A stretch of 64,000 nt of DNA from CAZBQJ01 sp964494085. GTDB lineage: Bacteria; Patescibacteriota; Gracilibacteria; UBA1369. Under the pieces are notes generated by a model, which saw only the letters and a program-made list of their open reading frames with translations, made no database searches and was not told where the DNA came from. Of the stretch, positions 1 through 7,771 are shown piece by piece (position 1 is the first letter of the stretch; every line of letters starts with the position of its first letter). A program made the translations under genes and the position numbers. Location: positions 124,001-188,000 of the forward strand of contig CAZBQJ010000002.1 in assembly GCA_964494085.1 (NCBI GenBank). The letters are read 5' to 3'.

Positions 1-1
1 T

Positions 2-799
2 AAAAAAATGATCGACACTTTGGAAAAACGTTGGCGCAAATTGGAAGTGAAAACTTTTCTTTCCGGCAAGTACGATGCCGGCGATGCTATTCTCTCTCTG
101 CATGCCGGAACCGGTGGGAAAGACGCTGCTGATTTTGTCGGGATGCTCCTCCGGATGTATCTGCGCTGGTGCGAAGATCAAGGCTATGTCTGTGAAATCC
201 TGGAGCGTTCCGATGGTGAAGAAGTCGGCGTCAAATCCGTCATAGTTAGCATCAGCGGGGCTTTCGCCTATGGCTATCTGAAATGTGAAAAGGGTGTTCA
301 TCGGCTGGTTCGCAATTCGCCCTTCAATTCCAAAAATTCTCGCGAAACCTCTTTCGCCCTGGTCGAAGTGATGCCCGATGTTGATGTCAGTCACCAATCT
401 CAAATCAAAAAAGATGATTTACGCATCGATACCTATCGCTCCGGGGGTGCGGGCGGTCAAAACGTCAATAAAGTCTCCAGCGCTGTCCGTCTTACTCATC
501 TTCCCACCGGCCTGGTTGTGGCGGTCCAAACCGAACGTTCGCAACTACAAAACAAAGAGCGCGCCATGAAAATCCTCACCGCCAAGTTGGCTGAACTGGC
601 AGAGAAACAACAGGTGGAGGAATTATCTGAACTGAAAGGTGAACCGGTCGCCATGAGTTGGGGTAACCAAATCCGTTCTTATATTTTACAACCTTATCGT
701 CTGGTCAAAGACCATCGCACCGGACATGAAGAACACGATGTTGACGCCGTACTGGACGGCCAAATCGACGGTTTTATCGAGGCCGAGTTAAAAAGTTAA
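2..799 (+). CDS. prfB: Peptide chain release factor 2, 5' end outside window
   Basis: RF2 recognises UAA and UGA stop codons on the ribosome and triggers peptide release. The 263 residues from the ATG at 8 correspond to domains 2-4. The RF2-type stop-recognition tripeptide SPF is visible (RNSPFNS), as is the catalytic GGQ in GGAGGQNVNK. The usual N-terminal domain of about 100 residues is missing. The frame is open through the two lysine codons before the ATG, so the gene almost surely continues off the left edge, and any programmed frameshift site of RF2 genes would also lie outside. The stop overlaps the convergent def gene by 4 bases. Presence of RF2 implies that UGA is used as a stop. Confidence 0.93.
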   Translation, partial: KKMIDTLEKRWRKLEVKTFLSGKYDAGDAILSLHAGTGGKDAADFVGMLLRMYLRWCEDQGYVCEILERSDGEEVGVKSVIVSISGAFAYGYLKCEKGVHRLVRNSPFNSKNSRETSFALVEVMPDVDVSHQSQIKKDDLRIDTYRSGGAGGQNVNKVSSAVRLTHLPTGLVVAVQTERSQLQNKERAMKILTAKLAELAEKQQVEELSELKGEPVAMSWGNQIRSYILQPYRLVKDHRTGHEEHDVDAVLDGQIDGFIEAELKS

Positions 800-1311
800 A
801 TCAACAGCCCTTTTTCCTTGCTGCGCAATTTTTTCAATTTGAATTCGGCGTCTTCAACAATTTTGTCGACAAACAGGATGCCATCCAGATGATCAATTTC
901 ATGTTGCACGACGCGGGCATTCAGATCAGTTAATTTCAACATCTGTTCTCGTCCTTTTTTATCCAAAAATTTCACGACGATTTCCGCATAGCGTTCCACT
1001 TCGTCAAAATAATCCGGCACGCTCAGACAACCTTCCGTGTCTATCTTTGTCAATTCCGAGTGAAAAACAATCTCCGGATTTATCATTGGCAAAATCACCT
1101 CTTGATCGGTTTGTTGATTAAGCAGAATCACTATTACCCGCTTTAACACATCAACTTGTGGTGCTGCCAAACCGCAACCATTACCGGCTCCCATAGTTGC
1201 CTCCATATCCTTTATGAGTTTCTGGATTGTCTTGTCGATTTTTTTCACCGGTAGGGAGACTTGCCTCAAATGCTCATTTTCTGTGCCGGTTTCAATTGTC
1301 AGTATTGCCAC
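796..1311 (-). CDS. def: Peptide deformylase
   Basis: Removes the N-terminal formyl group from nascent proteins; a cytosolic metalloenzyme. The 171-residue product has all three family motifs: GNGCGLAAPQ (residues 43-52), EGCLS (93-97, metal-binding Cys) and HEIDH (137-141, two metal-binding His and the catalytic Glu). Length is typical. The start is GTG (reads GTG GCA ATA CTG). It converges on prfB and overlaps its last 4 bases. Confidence 0.95.
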   Translation of the reverse strand: MAILTIETGTENEHLRQVSLPVKKIDKTIQKLIKDMEATMGAGNGCGLAAPQVDVLKRVIVILLNQQTDQEVILPMINPEIVFHSELTKIDTEGCLSVPDYFDEVERYAEIVVKFLDKKGREQMLKLTDLNARVVQHEIDHLDGILFVDKIVEDAEFKLKKLRSKEKGLLI

Positions 1312-1510
1312 TAAATAAAAGTTATTCTTTTAGATATTTAAGTTTAGCTTCGAAAGACTTGAAAATCAACCTGACTCGTGCCAAGATAGGCTCTTCCTTT
1401 CAACTGGATCTTTTCGGTCTGTGTTGGCGGGATATCCGGTCCTACCTCTGGATCAACTGTAGATGTTCCTTAAAATCTTTCTTCAAAAACTCTCATATTA
1501 ACCCCAAACC

Positions 1511-1518
1511 AAGGAGGT
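1511..1518 (+). promoter_or_regulatory. Strong Shine-Dalgarno AAGGAGGT
   Basis: AAGGAGGT lies 4 bases before the ATG at 1523 and fixes that start. Such a near-perfect anti-16S match is uncommon among the genes of this window; it recurs at 5638-5646 (minus strand) and 61880-61890. Confidence 0.8.
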
Positions 1519-1522
1519 CTTC

Positions 1523-2572
1523 ATGCTGTCCCAATTCGCTTGGCCAGTACGGTATTTGGTCATGTTGAGTATGGGAACGGCTCTCTGCCTCACCATGCTC
1601 GCCTTGGCTCGCCCGCGCGTCCTGCGCATCATCGGCGCTCTACCCTACCTGTCGCCAAACTGGCTCACCATTTGGCGTGTGCCGATTGTCGGCGCGGGCA
1701 CTATCATTTACCTCAGCGCTGATGGGCGCGAGAACTGGTTGATCGCCGGTCTGCTCATCACCGTCATGGGGATGACTTTGGATCGCATCGATGGCAAAAT
1801 GGCCAAAAGTTTGCGGCTTCGACTCCGCTTCCTACCAGGATTGACTTTCCGTCACCACAAGGAGATCAGTAGTATTCACTCTCAGGAAGTCAAGCAACCT
1901 CCGCTGACCAAGTCCGGTCTACTCTGGGCTTGGTATACTCAAGAGAAAATCAATGAGCAGGGAAACGTCCAATCAGTAGACTGTTGTGTTTACATAGATG
2001 ATTGGATTCCCGGTTTGACCGGTTCATATACTCGTATTCCGATGTTCAAATTGGAGCGCGACATTTCCACCATTCCTCACTCACTGCGGCTCAGCCTTAC
2101 TGGTATCGGAGAATGGCTGGATCCCTTGATCGACAAGGTTAACTTTTTCCCACTTTTTATCTTTATGGCTGTCAATCATCTGGTCAGTGTCCCTTTGACT
2201 GTAGCCGTGATCACCATCGACCTGCTGAGCACCGTTCTGCGCAAGCCCTTTGATCAGGTCGCTCCGTTCAAGTATTGGCAACGCTTCGTGCGTGAAGCCA
2301 AAGCTAGCGCCTTCGGCAAGACCAAAGTCATCTGGCAGTTTCTCACCCTGCTTTCATTGATGCCGGTCACTGCCGGATGGCTCAATTCAGAAGAGGCTCA
2401 CACCTCCTGGTGGATCTCGAATACACTCCTGACAATCGGAGCCTTGTCGGGGATCCTCAGTGTGGTCTCACGACTGACATTGATGGATTATTTGTTGGTA
2501 TTGCCCGGCTTGCGACGTTTCAACAAGAGTTTGAAGGAAGTATACGAACACGATGTTTCGGAGGAGGACTAA
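1523..2572 (+). CDS. CDP-alcohol phosphotransferase family membrane protein with interrupted signature
   Basis: Family members transfer a phosphoalcohol from a CDP-alcohol to make phospholipids (for example phosphatidylglycerophosphate) at the cytoplasmic membrane. The first half of the signature is DRIDGKMAK at residues 87-95 (family: DxxDGxxAR). The second half, GEWLDPLID at 196-204 (family: GxxxDxxxD), is present too, but about 92 residues more separate them than the usual eight. The insert is hydrophilic and aromatic-rich. Hydrophobic segments lie near 10-30, 42-60, 68-86 and in the C-terminal half. Start fixed by AAGGAGGT. The substrate cannot be told. All metal-binding Asp residues are kept, so it may be active despite the insert. 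Confidence 0.7.
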   Translation: MLSQFAWPVRYLVMLSMGTALCLTMLALARPRVLRIIGALPYLSPNWLTIWRVPIVGAGTIIYLSADGRENWLIAGLLITVMGMTLDRIDGKMAKSLRLRLRFLPGLTFRHHKEISSIHSQEVKQPPLTKSGLLWAWYTQEKINEQGNVQSVDCCVYIDDWIPGLTGSYTRIPMFKLERDISTIPHSLRLSLTGIGEWLDPLIDKVNFFPLFIFMAVNHLVSVPLTVAVITIDLLSTVLRKPFDQVAPFKYWQRFVREAKASAFGKTKVIWQFLTLLSLMPVTAGWLNSEEAHTSWWISNTLLTIGALSGILSVVSRLTLMDYLLVLPGLRRFNKSLKEVYEHDVSEED

Positions 2573-2621
2573 AAAACCCCGCCAGCCCAAAAAATCATTT
2601 TTGGTGCCGGCGGGGTTTTTT
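2571..2621. terminator. Bidirectional rho-independent terminator
   Basis: CCCCGCC (2577-2583) pairs with GGCGGGG (2609-2615). It is followed by a T run on the plus strand and preceded by an A run. It sits between the ends of two convergent genes and can serve both. Confidence 0.85.
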
Positions 2622-2629
2622 CCTCTTAA

Positions 2630-3433
2630 TTAATTTTTCATTCCTATGCCTTTGCGCAGCAGCCGTTCACTAAAACTGGCCAAAACTATTGTTAAGCCCA
2701 CCAATATGCTCACTGATACCCAGATGTTTACGTCAGCAAAGCCAAAAAATCCATATCGAAATCCATCCACCATATAAAGTATCGGGTTTAATTTCGAAAC
2801 ATTCTGCCAAACAGCCGGTAATCGATCAATCGAGTAAAATACTCCGCCAAAATAGGTCAATGGCGTGAGTATAAAGGTCGGAAAAATCATCGTGTCATCA
2901 AATTTTTTGGCGAAAATCGCATTGATCAGACCTCCCAAAGCAAATAATACCGAGGTTAAAATCACAAACAGAAGTATTAGCCAGATATTGTGTATCAGTG
3001 GATTTATAAAAAATAATGATACTAGAAAAACAATTGCCCCAACCAGCAGCCCGCGCAGCACGCCTCCACCGACATATCCGGCTACTATAATCCAATTGGG
3101 AGTTGGTGAAACCAATAATTCCTCAATATTTTTCTGGAACTTCGATCCGAAAAATGAACTAACCACATTTGTGAAAGAACTGTTGATTACAGCCATCATC
3201 ACCAGCCCGGGCACAATAAAAGACATATAGGACACTCCGTTGATATCAGGAATCTGTGAGCCGATAAAACCGCCAAAAATGATAAAATACAGTGATTGAG
3301 TGATCACCGGCGGTAATAGAGTTTGTGACCAAATACGCAAAAAACGCACTACTTCTTTGCGTAGAATTGTCTTGAAGGCGATCCAATTCGCCCAAGCCCC
3401 GCGTTTTTGTAATTCATTTTCCATTTTATCCAT
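2630..3433 (-). CDS. ABC-2 type transporter permease
   Basis: Membrane subunit of an ABC exporter, 267 residues. About six hydrophobic segments are visible after a cytosolic N-terminus, with the ABC-2 family pattern of a Gly/Pro-rich segment before the last helices (near 190-220, TPLTYFGGVFYSIDRLP). The gene overlaps the end of the ATPase gene by 8 bases, so the two are translationally coupled and form one exporter. The cargo is unknown; ABC-2 exporters of this size move drugs, lipids or polysaccharides. Confidence 0.88.
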   Translation of the reverse strand: MDKMENELQKRGAWANWIAFKTILRKEVVRFLRIWSQTLLPPVITQSLYFIIFGGFIGSQIPDINGVSYMSFIVPGLVMMAVINSSFTNVVSSFFGSKFQKNIEELLVSPTPNWIIVAGYVGGGVLRGLLVGAIVFLVSLFFINPLIHNIWLILLFVILTSVLFALGGLINAIFAKKFDDTMIFPTFILTPLTYFGGVFYSIDRLPAVWQNVSKLNPILYMVDGFRYGFFGFADVNIWVSVSILVGLTIVLASFSERLLRKGIGMKN

Positions 3434-4346
3434 TAAGTATATTCAAATATAACTGTTCCAAACGATTGTTTTTTGGTCTGACATCGATCATCTCCATGCC
3501 TACACAAGCCAATTCTTTGGCTAACAATGAAAGAGTCTTGCCCAGTTCCACTTCCACCTCCAGAGTATTCTCATCAAATGGAGTAATTCGAAAGTCTTTA
3601 ATCTTTTCAAACCCGTTAACCTTATTCACAGTTATTAAATAAGTCTGAGTTTCCATCTGGGCCAGTAAATTTTTGACAGAGTCGTTTTTAATAATTTTTC
3701 CATCTTTAATAATTGCCACATTACGACAGATCTGTTCAACCTCTTCCAGGTAATGCGTAGTCAGCAACATAGTTGTTCCGGCGGCATTTAATTCACGCAA
3801 ATACTCCCACATGCCATACCGTAATTCTACATCGACGCCGGCAGTCGGTTCATCCAGGATCAGTAATTTGGGCTTATGCATCAGGGCGCGGGCGATCATC
3901 AGTCGCCTCTTCATTCCACCGGAAAGTTGCATTGCTTTAGCATCTCTCTTTTCCCATAGAAAAAGCTTTCGTAAAACATCTTCTGCTCTATTTTCCGCAT
4001 CTCGCCTGGTCACACCAAAATATCCGGCTGAGGTACAGACAATGTCCATAACCTTTTCAAAAATACTAAAGTTAAATTCTTGTGGCACTATACCGACCAG
4101 CCTTTTTGACTCTTCACTTTCCAGAACTGTGTCGTGGCCAAATACTTTGGCGGCTCCTCCGGTCTTATTGACCAGCCCGACCAGAATGTTGATCAAGGTG
4201 GTTTTGCCGGCACCATTTGCTCCCAGTAAGGCAAAAAAATCACCGGATTTAATGTGGAGATCTACTGCTTTCAAAGCCAATGGACCATTGGCATATTTTT
4301 TACTCAAACTATTTATTTCAATGGCATTCATAATTTTATCATTCAA
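3426..4346 (-). CDS. ABC transporter ATP-binding protein (ABC-2 exporter)
   Basis: ATPase subunit of the exporter with the downstream permease. Walker A GANGAGKTT, signature LSGGMKRRL and Walker B LLILDEPTAGVD are intact, followed by the H-loop region LLTTHYLEE. The 306 residues include a C-terminal accessory part of about 80 residues, as in drug/daunorubicin-type ATPases. Two close ATG codons (4346 and 4331) could start it. It probably belongs to one transcript with the upstream gene ending at 4353, 6 bases away. Confidence 0.9.
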   Translation of the reverse strand: MNDKIMNAIEINSLSKKYANGPLALKAVDLHIKSGDFFALLGANGAGKTTLINILVGLVNKTGGAAKVFGHDTVLESEESKRLVGIVPQEFNFSIFEKVMDIVCTSAGYFGVTRRDAENRAEDVLRKLFLWEKRDAKAMQLSGGMKRRLMIARALMHKPKLLILDEPTAGVDVELRYGMWEYLRELNAAGTTMLLTTHYLEEVEQICRNVAIIKDGKIIKNDSVKNLLAQMETQTYLITVNKVNGFEKIKDFRITPFDENTLEVEVELGKTLSLLAKELACVGMEMIDVRPKNNRLEQLYLNILNG

Positions 4347-4352
4347 AAAAGT

Positions 4353-4901
4353 TTAAGTACTGATCAGTTTTCTAGACATTAAAATCCTGGTAATCAAATC
4401 CGGCAAGTCACTCCATGATTGCATTGATATCCTCAATATGTCCAATCCACCATATTCAACGATCAGATTATATTCATTTTCTAGGGACTTCACCAATTTG
4501 ATTAACGCCCCTCGATCTGCATAAAAGCATTCCAGTACTGTAGTAATGGCTTCTACCAAGGCATCCTCACGATTTAGAAAGCCATTTTTTATTAGTTCCC
4601 CATAAACACAATGCCGAAAGTAAGCTTGTTCGGTATCGGATACTCCTACATCTCTCAGAAAACTTTCAAAATATCTGTATGTTTCTTCAAAAACAACTGT
4701 CGCAATCTTCAAAGCCGCTTCATGGCATTGCATGTTGATCAATACGTCATTCTCAGAAGCAGCATTGGCTCGCCAGTGCTTGGCGGTTTCACTTAGTATC
4801 TCAAAATTCTCGAAACGTGGGGGTTTAGATGAGGGTCTCATCAGTACTTTGTTATCAAAGTCGATCTTCATTCCGAAGTGCTTTCTTTCCAAGTATAGCA
4901 A
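4353..4901 (-). CDS. Hypothetical protein upstream of ABC exporter
   Basis: Not recognised. A soluble, mostly helical 182-residue protein (TTG start at 4901), or 172 residues from the ATG at 4871, which has GGAAAG upstream and may be the true start. No signal peptide or membrane helix. Contains two Cys and many acidic residues with no catalytic motif I can name. It is 6 bases upstream of the ABC ATPase gene on the same strand, so it is probably co-transcribed with the exporter. Confidence 0.55.
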   Translation of the reverse strand: MLYLERKHFGMKIDFDNKVLMRPSSKPPRFENFEILSETAKHWRANAASENDVLINMQCHEAALKIATVVFEETYRYFESFLRDVGVSDTEQAYFRHCVYGELIKNGFLNREDALVEAITTVLECFYADRGALIKLVKSLENEYNLIVEYGGLDILRISMQSWSDLPDLITRILMSRKLIST

Positions 4902-4976
4902 CTTTACGGCTGAACCTGAGTGTTGAATCTAAGGCAATCATCACCTTATTGTCAATCCGATCTCCCCGTTTATTTG

Positions 4977-5005
4977 AAAAAGGCTGGGGATTTTAATCCC
5001 CAGCC
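4977..5005 (-). terminator. Rho-independent terminator for the 5037-5633 gene
   Basis: A perfect stem, GGCTGGGGATT pairing with AATCCCCAGCC (4982-5005). On the minus strand it is followed by TTTTT (AAAAA at 4977-4981). It ends the transcript of the minus-strand gene starting at 5633. Confidence 0.8.
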
Positions 5006-5036
5006 AGAAGGGTACCACCTGTTTTGAGTCCGGGCG

Positions 5037-5633
5037 TTAGTCCGTAGAGTCCTCGCGTCCTGAACCCTTGGCATCGTCCTCGAAACGATGCTTGATCCTG
5101 TCCCAGGTTTCCTTGATCATGCTGGCCAGGACATAGCCCAGACCAAACATCATCACCGCTCGAATGAAACCAACCTCACGAATGAGGCTCTTTTGCTTGC
5201 GAATCTTTGACATCAGCTTTTCTCCTTGTTTGAACGATTCTTGCATTTCATCGAGATTCTTGGGAAATTTCATCTCAACCTCTGACCTTTCTGCCGCCAA
5301 CGGAGGCACACTATTATTGGACGAAAGCTTATTCGATTGTTGACATTGCCGTTCGAACCACTCCGCCCTGGCTTTCCACTGATCGACCCAAACCCTGTCT
5401 TCTTCCAGCAGTTCAGCCATGATTTTCTCTCGAAGCTTTAGGCCTTTCGCATAATCACGTCGAGCTGCAGTCAGTTTAGTTTGAAGTGCCTCACATTCTT
5501 CTTTCAACTCTTCACTCTTGCAGATGAAGAAGTGTCCCGCGCATGTCATGGTCACGGCGACTACAAAACACACGAAGGCCAGGCCCTGCATCAACGAAAT
5601 ATCATTTGCCATAGACCCGATAATCTGCCACAT
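5037..5633 (-). CDS. Hypothetical membrane protein with two end helices and a coiled coil
   Basis: Not recognised. 198 residues from the ATG at 5633, which is chosen because AAAAGGAGGG lies 4 bases before it (an in-frame upstream ATG at 5672 lacks this). One hydrophobic helix near residues 17-38, a long charged, Cys/Trp-containing coiled-coil stretch (about 40-150), and a second hydrophobic helix near 160-180 with a charged tail ending in acidic and Ser residues. This resembles a membrane-anchored rod or spacer. It has its own terminator and stands alone. Its base composition is somewhat GC-richer than its neighbours. Confidence 0.65.
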   Translation of the reverse strand: MWQIIGSMANDISLMQGLAFVCFVVAVTMTCAGHFFICKSEELKEECEALQTKLTAARRDYAKGLKLREKIMAELLEEDRVWVDQWKARAEWFERQCQQSNKLSSNNSVPPLAAERSEVEMKFPKNLDEMQESFKQGEKLMSKIRKQKSLIREVGFIRAVMMFGLGYVLASMIKETWDRIKHRFEDDAKGSGREDSTD

Positions 5634-5792
5634 GGTACCCTCCTTTTCAATGGACAATTTTGAGGTTTTCAAGCCACTTTGTAGCTCGAGTCCACAGCAA
5701 AATCTCGACCCAACTGTAAGCTGGTTTTCTGGTTTGAAGCTTAAATCTTTCTAAATATTTTCTGACCTCTCTCCAGCCTGAAAAATAAATAT

Positions 5793-5821
5793 TTGACAAT
5801 AAGGCAATTTTATAGTAAATT
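5793..5821 (+). promoter_or_regulatory. Candidate promoter of a short RNA
   Basis: TTGACA (5793-5798), a 17-base spacer and TAAATT (5816-5821). The next downstream structure is the terminator at 5874-5907, with no open reading frame between. Confidence 0.45.
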
Positions 5822-5827
5822 CAGATC

Positions 5828-5907
5828 TTCTGCCAAATTTTTGAACTTTCCGGTCAATTTAATTAGTAGATCTAAAAAGCCGATTCCGCTAGCGGAATCG
5901 GCTTTTT
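5828..5907 (+). ncRNA. Candidate small RNA of about 80 nucleotides
   Basis: Inferred from a sigma70-like promoter at 5793-5821 followed by a perfect rho-independent terminator at 5874-5907. The interval is too short and has no ribosome site for a protein. It lies in the 5634-6037 gap between two divergent genes, where a terminator would otherwise have no gene to serve. No known RNA family is recognised. Confidence 0.35.
5874..5907. terminator. Strong bidirectional hairpin terminator
   Basis: AAAAAGCCGATTCCGC pairs perfectly with GCGGAATCGGCTTTTT around a TA centre. It lies between two divergently oriented genes. Confidence 0.8.
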
Positions 5908-5982
5908 CTGTTTCTCTTCAAATCAATTCAAATCCACAATTTCCAGTGGCTTTAAAAGCTAACTATAATACATAATTTATTT

Positions 5983-6011
5983 TTGACAAATCCGTCTGAA
6001 AGGGCTATTTT
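5983..6011 (+). promoter_or_regulatory. Promoter of the RND efflux operon
   Basis: TTGACA (5983-5988), 17-base spacer and TATTTT (6006-6011), ending 26 bases before the adaptor start codon. A TATAAT is also present at 5964-5969. Confidence 0.6.
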
Positions 6012-6037
6012 GCCCACTCATCAATTTTTATAGAGTT

Positions 6038-7771
6038 ATGAATAAATTCCGTGCTGTTATTTATTTGCTATTATTCGTAGGTGGAATCACCTTATTGGTC
6101 TATTTCATCTCCAATTTCATTACTACCAAACTGGATCAACAGCCTCAAACCGAAGCTACCAATGCTGCTATCTTGGCCGATCCTCTCGATCAGACCGGAC
6201 AGTTATCTACCGCCACTAACGAAAACCCTGAACTCCCTATTGAAGTTACCACCACCAAATTGGCCTCCATCAACAACATTTATTTTGATGCAGTCGGTAG
6301 CGTCAAATCACAAGTCACTCTTTCTTTATTCCCTCAGACTTCCGGGTCGATCAAAACGGTTAATTTCCAGGAAGGCGACTATGTCAATGCCGGGGATACT
6401 ATCCTCGAATTAACCGGAAATAATCTGGCTGAACACCCCTCAGAAACTCAATTGAAAGTCGCCCGGCAGACGCTGGCCAATGCTCAGGATTCCTACAAAG
6501 CACTCCAAAAAACCAGTAATGAATCACTCAAAACCGCTTCTTTACAATTGCAAAGCGCGGTCAGTCAAGCCTCAGCTATTGCTTATGATCTGGGCGTTAT
6601 TGAACAAAATAAAGCCGGTCTGGAAGATACTTTGAATATTTTACAAAACTCATTGTTTAATACTCAGCAGAAAAACCAGCGCGATGATGCTTATGGTAAA
6701 AACAATATCGATCATTTAATTTACGATCTCAATCAGGCTCAAAGCGATCGCGGACAAATTCAGCTCCAACTGGACAATCTCAATTCCCAAGGTGAAACAT
6801 TAAATTCCGACTCCACTGTCAATCCCGAGCAAATCGCCGCTTTCAAAGCTGAACAAGCCAAATTACAGGCCAATCTAAGCGCTCAAAACAAGGCTATTGA
6901 TGCCCTTTATGATGGTATCAATAAGTCTAAATACAGCTTAAATACAGCTGAAAATGGTGCAGCACTAAGCATCAATCAGATCGAGTCACAAATCGCTTCT
7001 TCACAAAATCAGGCTAGAGTCTTGGATTTAAACCTGGCCTCAGCCAAGACCAAATTGGGCTACACCGGCGATTCCAGTGACGCTCTCCAATTGGCTCAAC
7101 AGGGGTATCAGTCGACTCGAGTTCAATTACAAACTGCCTTAGACAATGCTGCCAACCAAATAAAATTAGCCCAATTGAATGTTGATCTGGCCAAAAATTC
7201 CGCTGGAGCTTTACAAATCAAAGCCCCTTTTTCAGGGATTTTGACTTCACTGGATTTGGTGCCGGGCCAATCGGTTAGTCCTCAGGCGATGGTTGCCGAA
7301 ATCATCGACCCACATGCTTTTGAATTGGAGTTGGGGATAGATGCTTCAACCGCCGACCGTATCACCACCGCGGCTCCCGCCGAAATTATTCTGGGCGGTC
7401 ATCAAATCGACGTACCGATCAAGTCGATTTCCCCCAAAGTCGATGAAAAAACCAAATTGGTCAAAGTAACTTTAGGATTACCAAATATTTTCTTTAAAAT
7501 TAATCAGAGCCTTTCAGCCAAGTTGCCTTTAGCGTCCGGTAATATCGGCGGCGGGCACATTTACCTGCCACTTGACGCTGTCACTATCGGCAGTGAAAGC
7601 CAATTTGTCTATGTAAACGATCATGGCAAAGCCAAGCAAGTCGTTGTTCAAACTGGCGCTATTGCCGGCGACCAAATTGCGATTTTAAGCGGTCTCGATC
7701 GTCAGGCCGAAGTAATTCTTTCCGGAGCCAAGAGTCTCACCGCCGGCCAATCCATAACTGTTCTAAATTAA
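6038..7771 (+). CDS. RND efflux periplasmic adaptor-like (membrane fusion) protein
   Basis: Adaptor partner of the RND pump encoded next. A single N-terminal membrane helix (about residues 7-28) anchors an extracytoplasmic body. A lipoyl-like half at about 85-135 (FQEGDYVNAGDTILEL) is followed by a long Gln/Ala/Asn-rich coiled coil (about 140-390), the second lipoyl half (IKAPFSGILTSLDLVPGQSV, about 395-420), a beta-barrel, and a C-terminal membrane-proximal domain. At 577 residues it is longer than typical adaptors (about 380-420), mainly through the coiled coil. Its stop overlaps the pump start by one base (TAATG), so the two are coupled. Confidence 0.85.
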   Translation: MNKFRAVIYLLLFVGGITLLVYFISNFITTKLDQQPQTEATNAAILADPLDQTGQLSTATNENPELPIEVTTTKLASINNIYFDAVGSVKSQVTLSLFPQTSGSIKTVNFQEGDYVNAGDTILELTGNNLAEHPSETQLKVARQTLANAQDSYKALQKTSNESLKTASLQLQSAVSQASAIAYDLGVIEQNKAGLEDTLNILQNSLFNTQQKNQRDDAYGKNNIDHLIYDLNQAQSDRGQIQLQLDNLNSQGETLNSDSTVNPEQIAAFKAEQAKLQANLSAQNKAIDALYDGINKSKYSLNTAENGAALSINQIESQIASSQNQARVLDLNLASAKTKLGYTGDSSDALQLAQQGYQSTRVQLQTALDNAANQIKLAQLNVDLAKNSAGALQIKAPFSGILTSLDLVPGQSVSPQAMVAEIIDPHAFELELGIDASTADRITTAAPAEIILGGHQIDVPIKSISPKVDEKTKLVKVTLGLPNIFFKINQSLSAKLPLASGNIGGGHIYLPLDAVTIGSESQFVYVNDHGKAKQVVVQTGAIAGDQIAILSGLDRQAEVILSGAKSLTAGQSITVLN

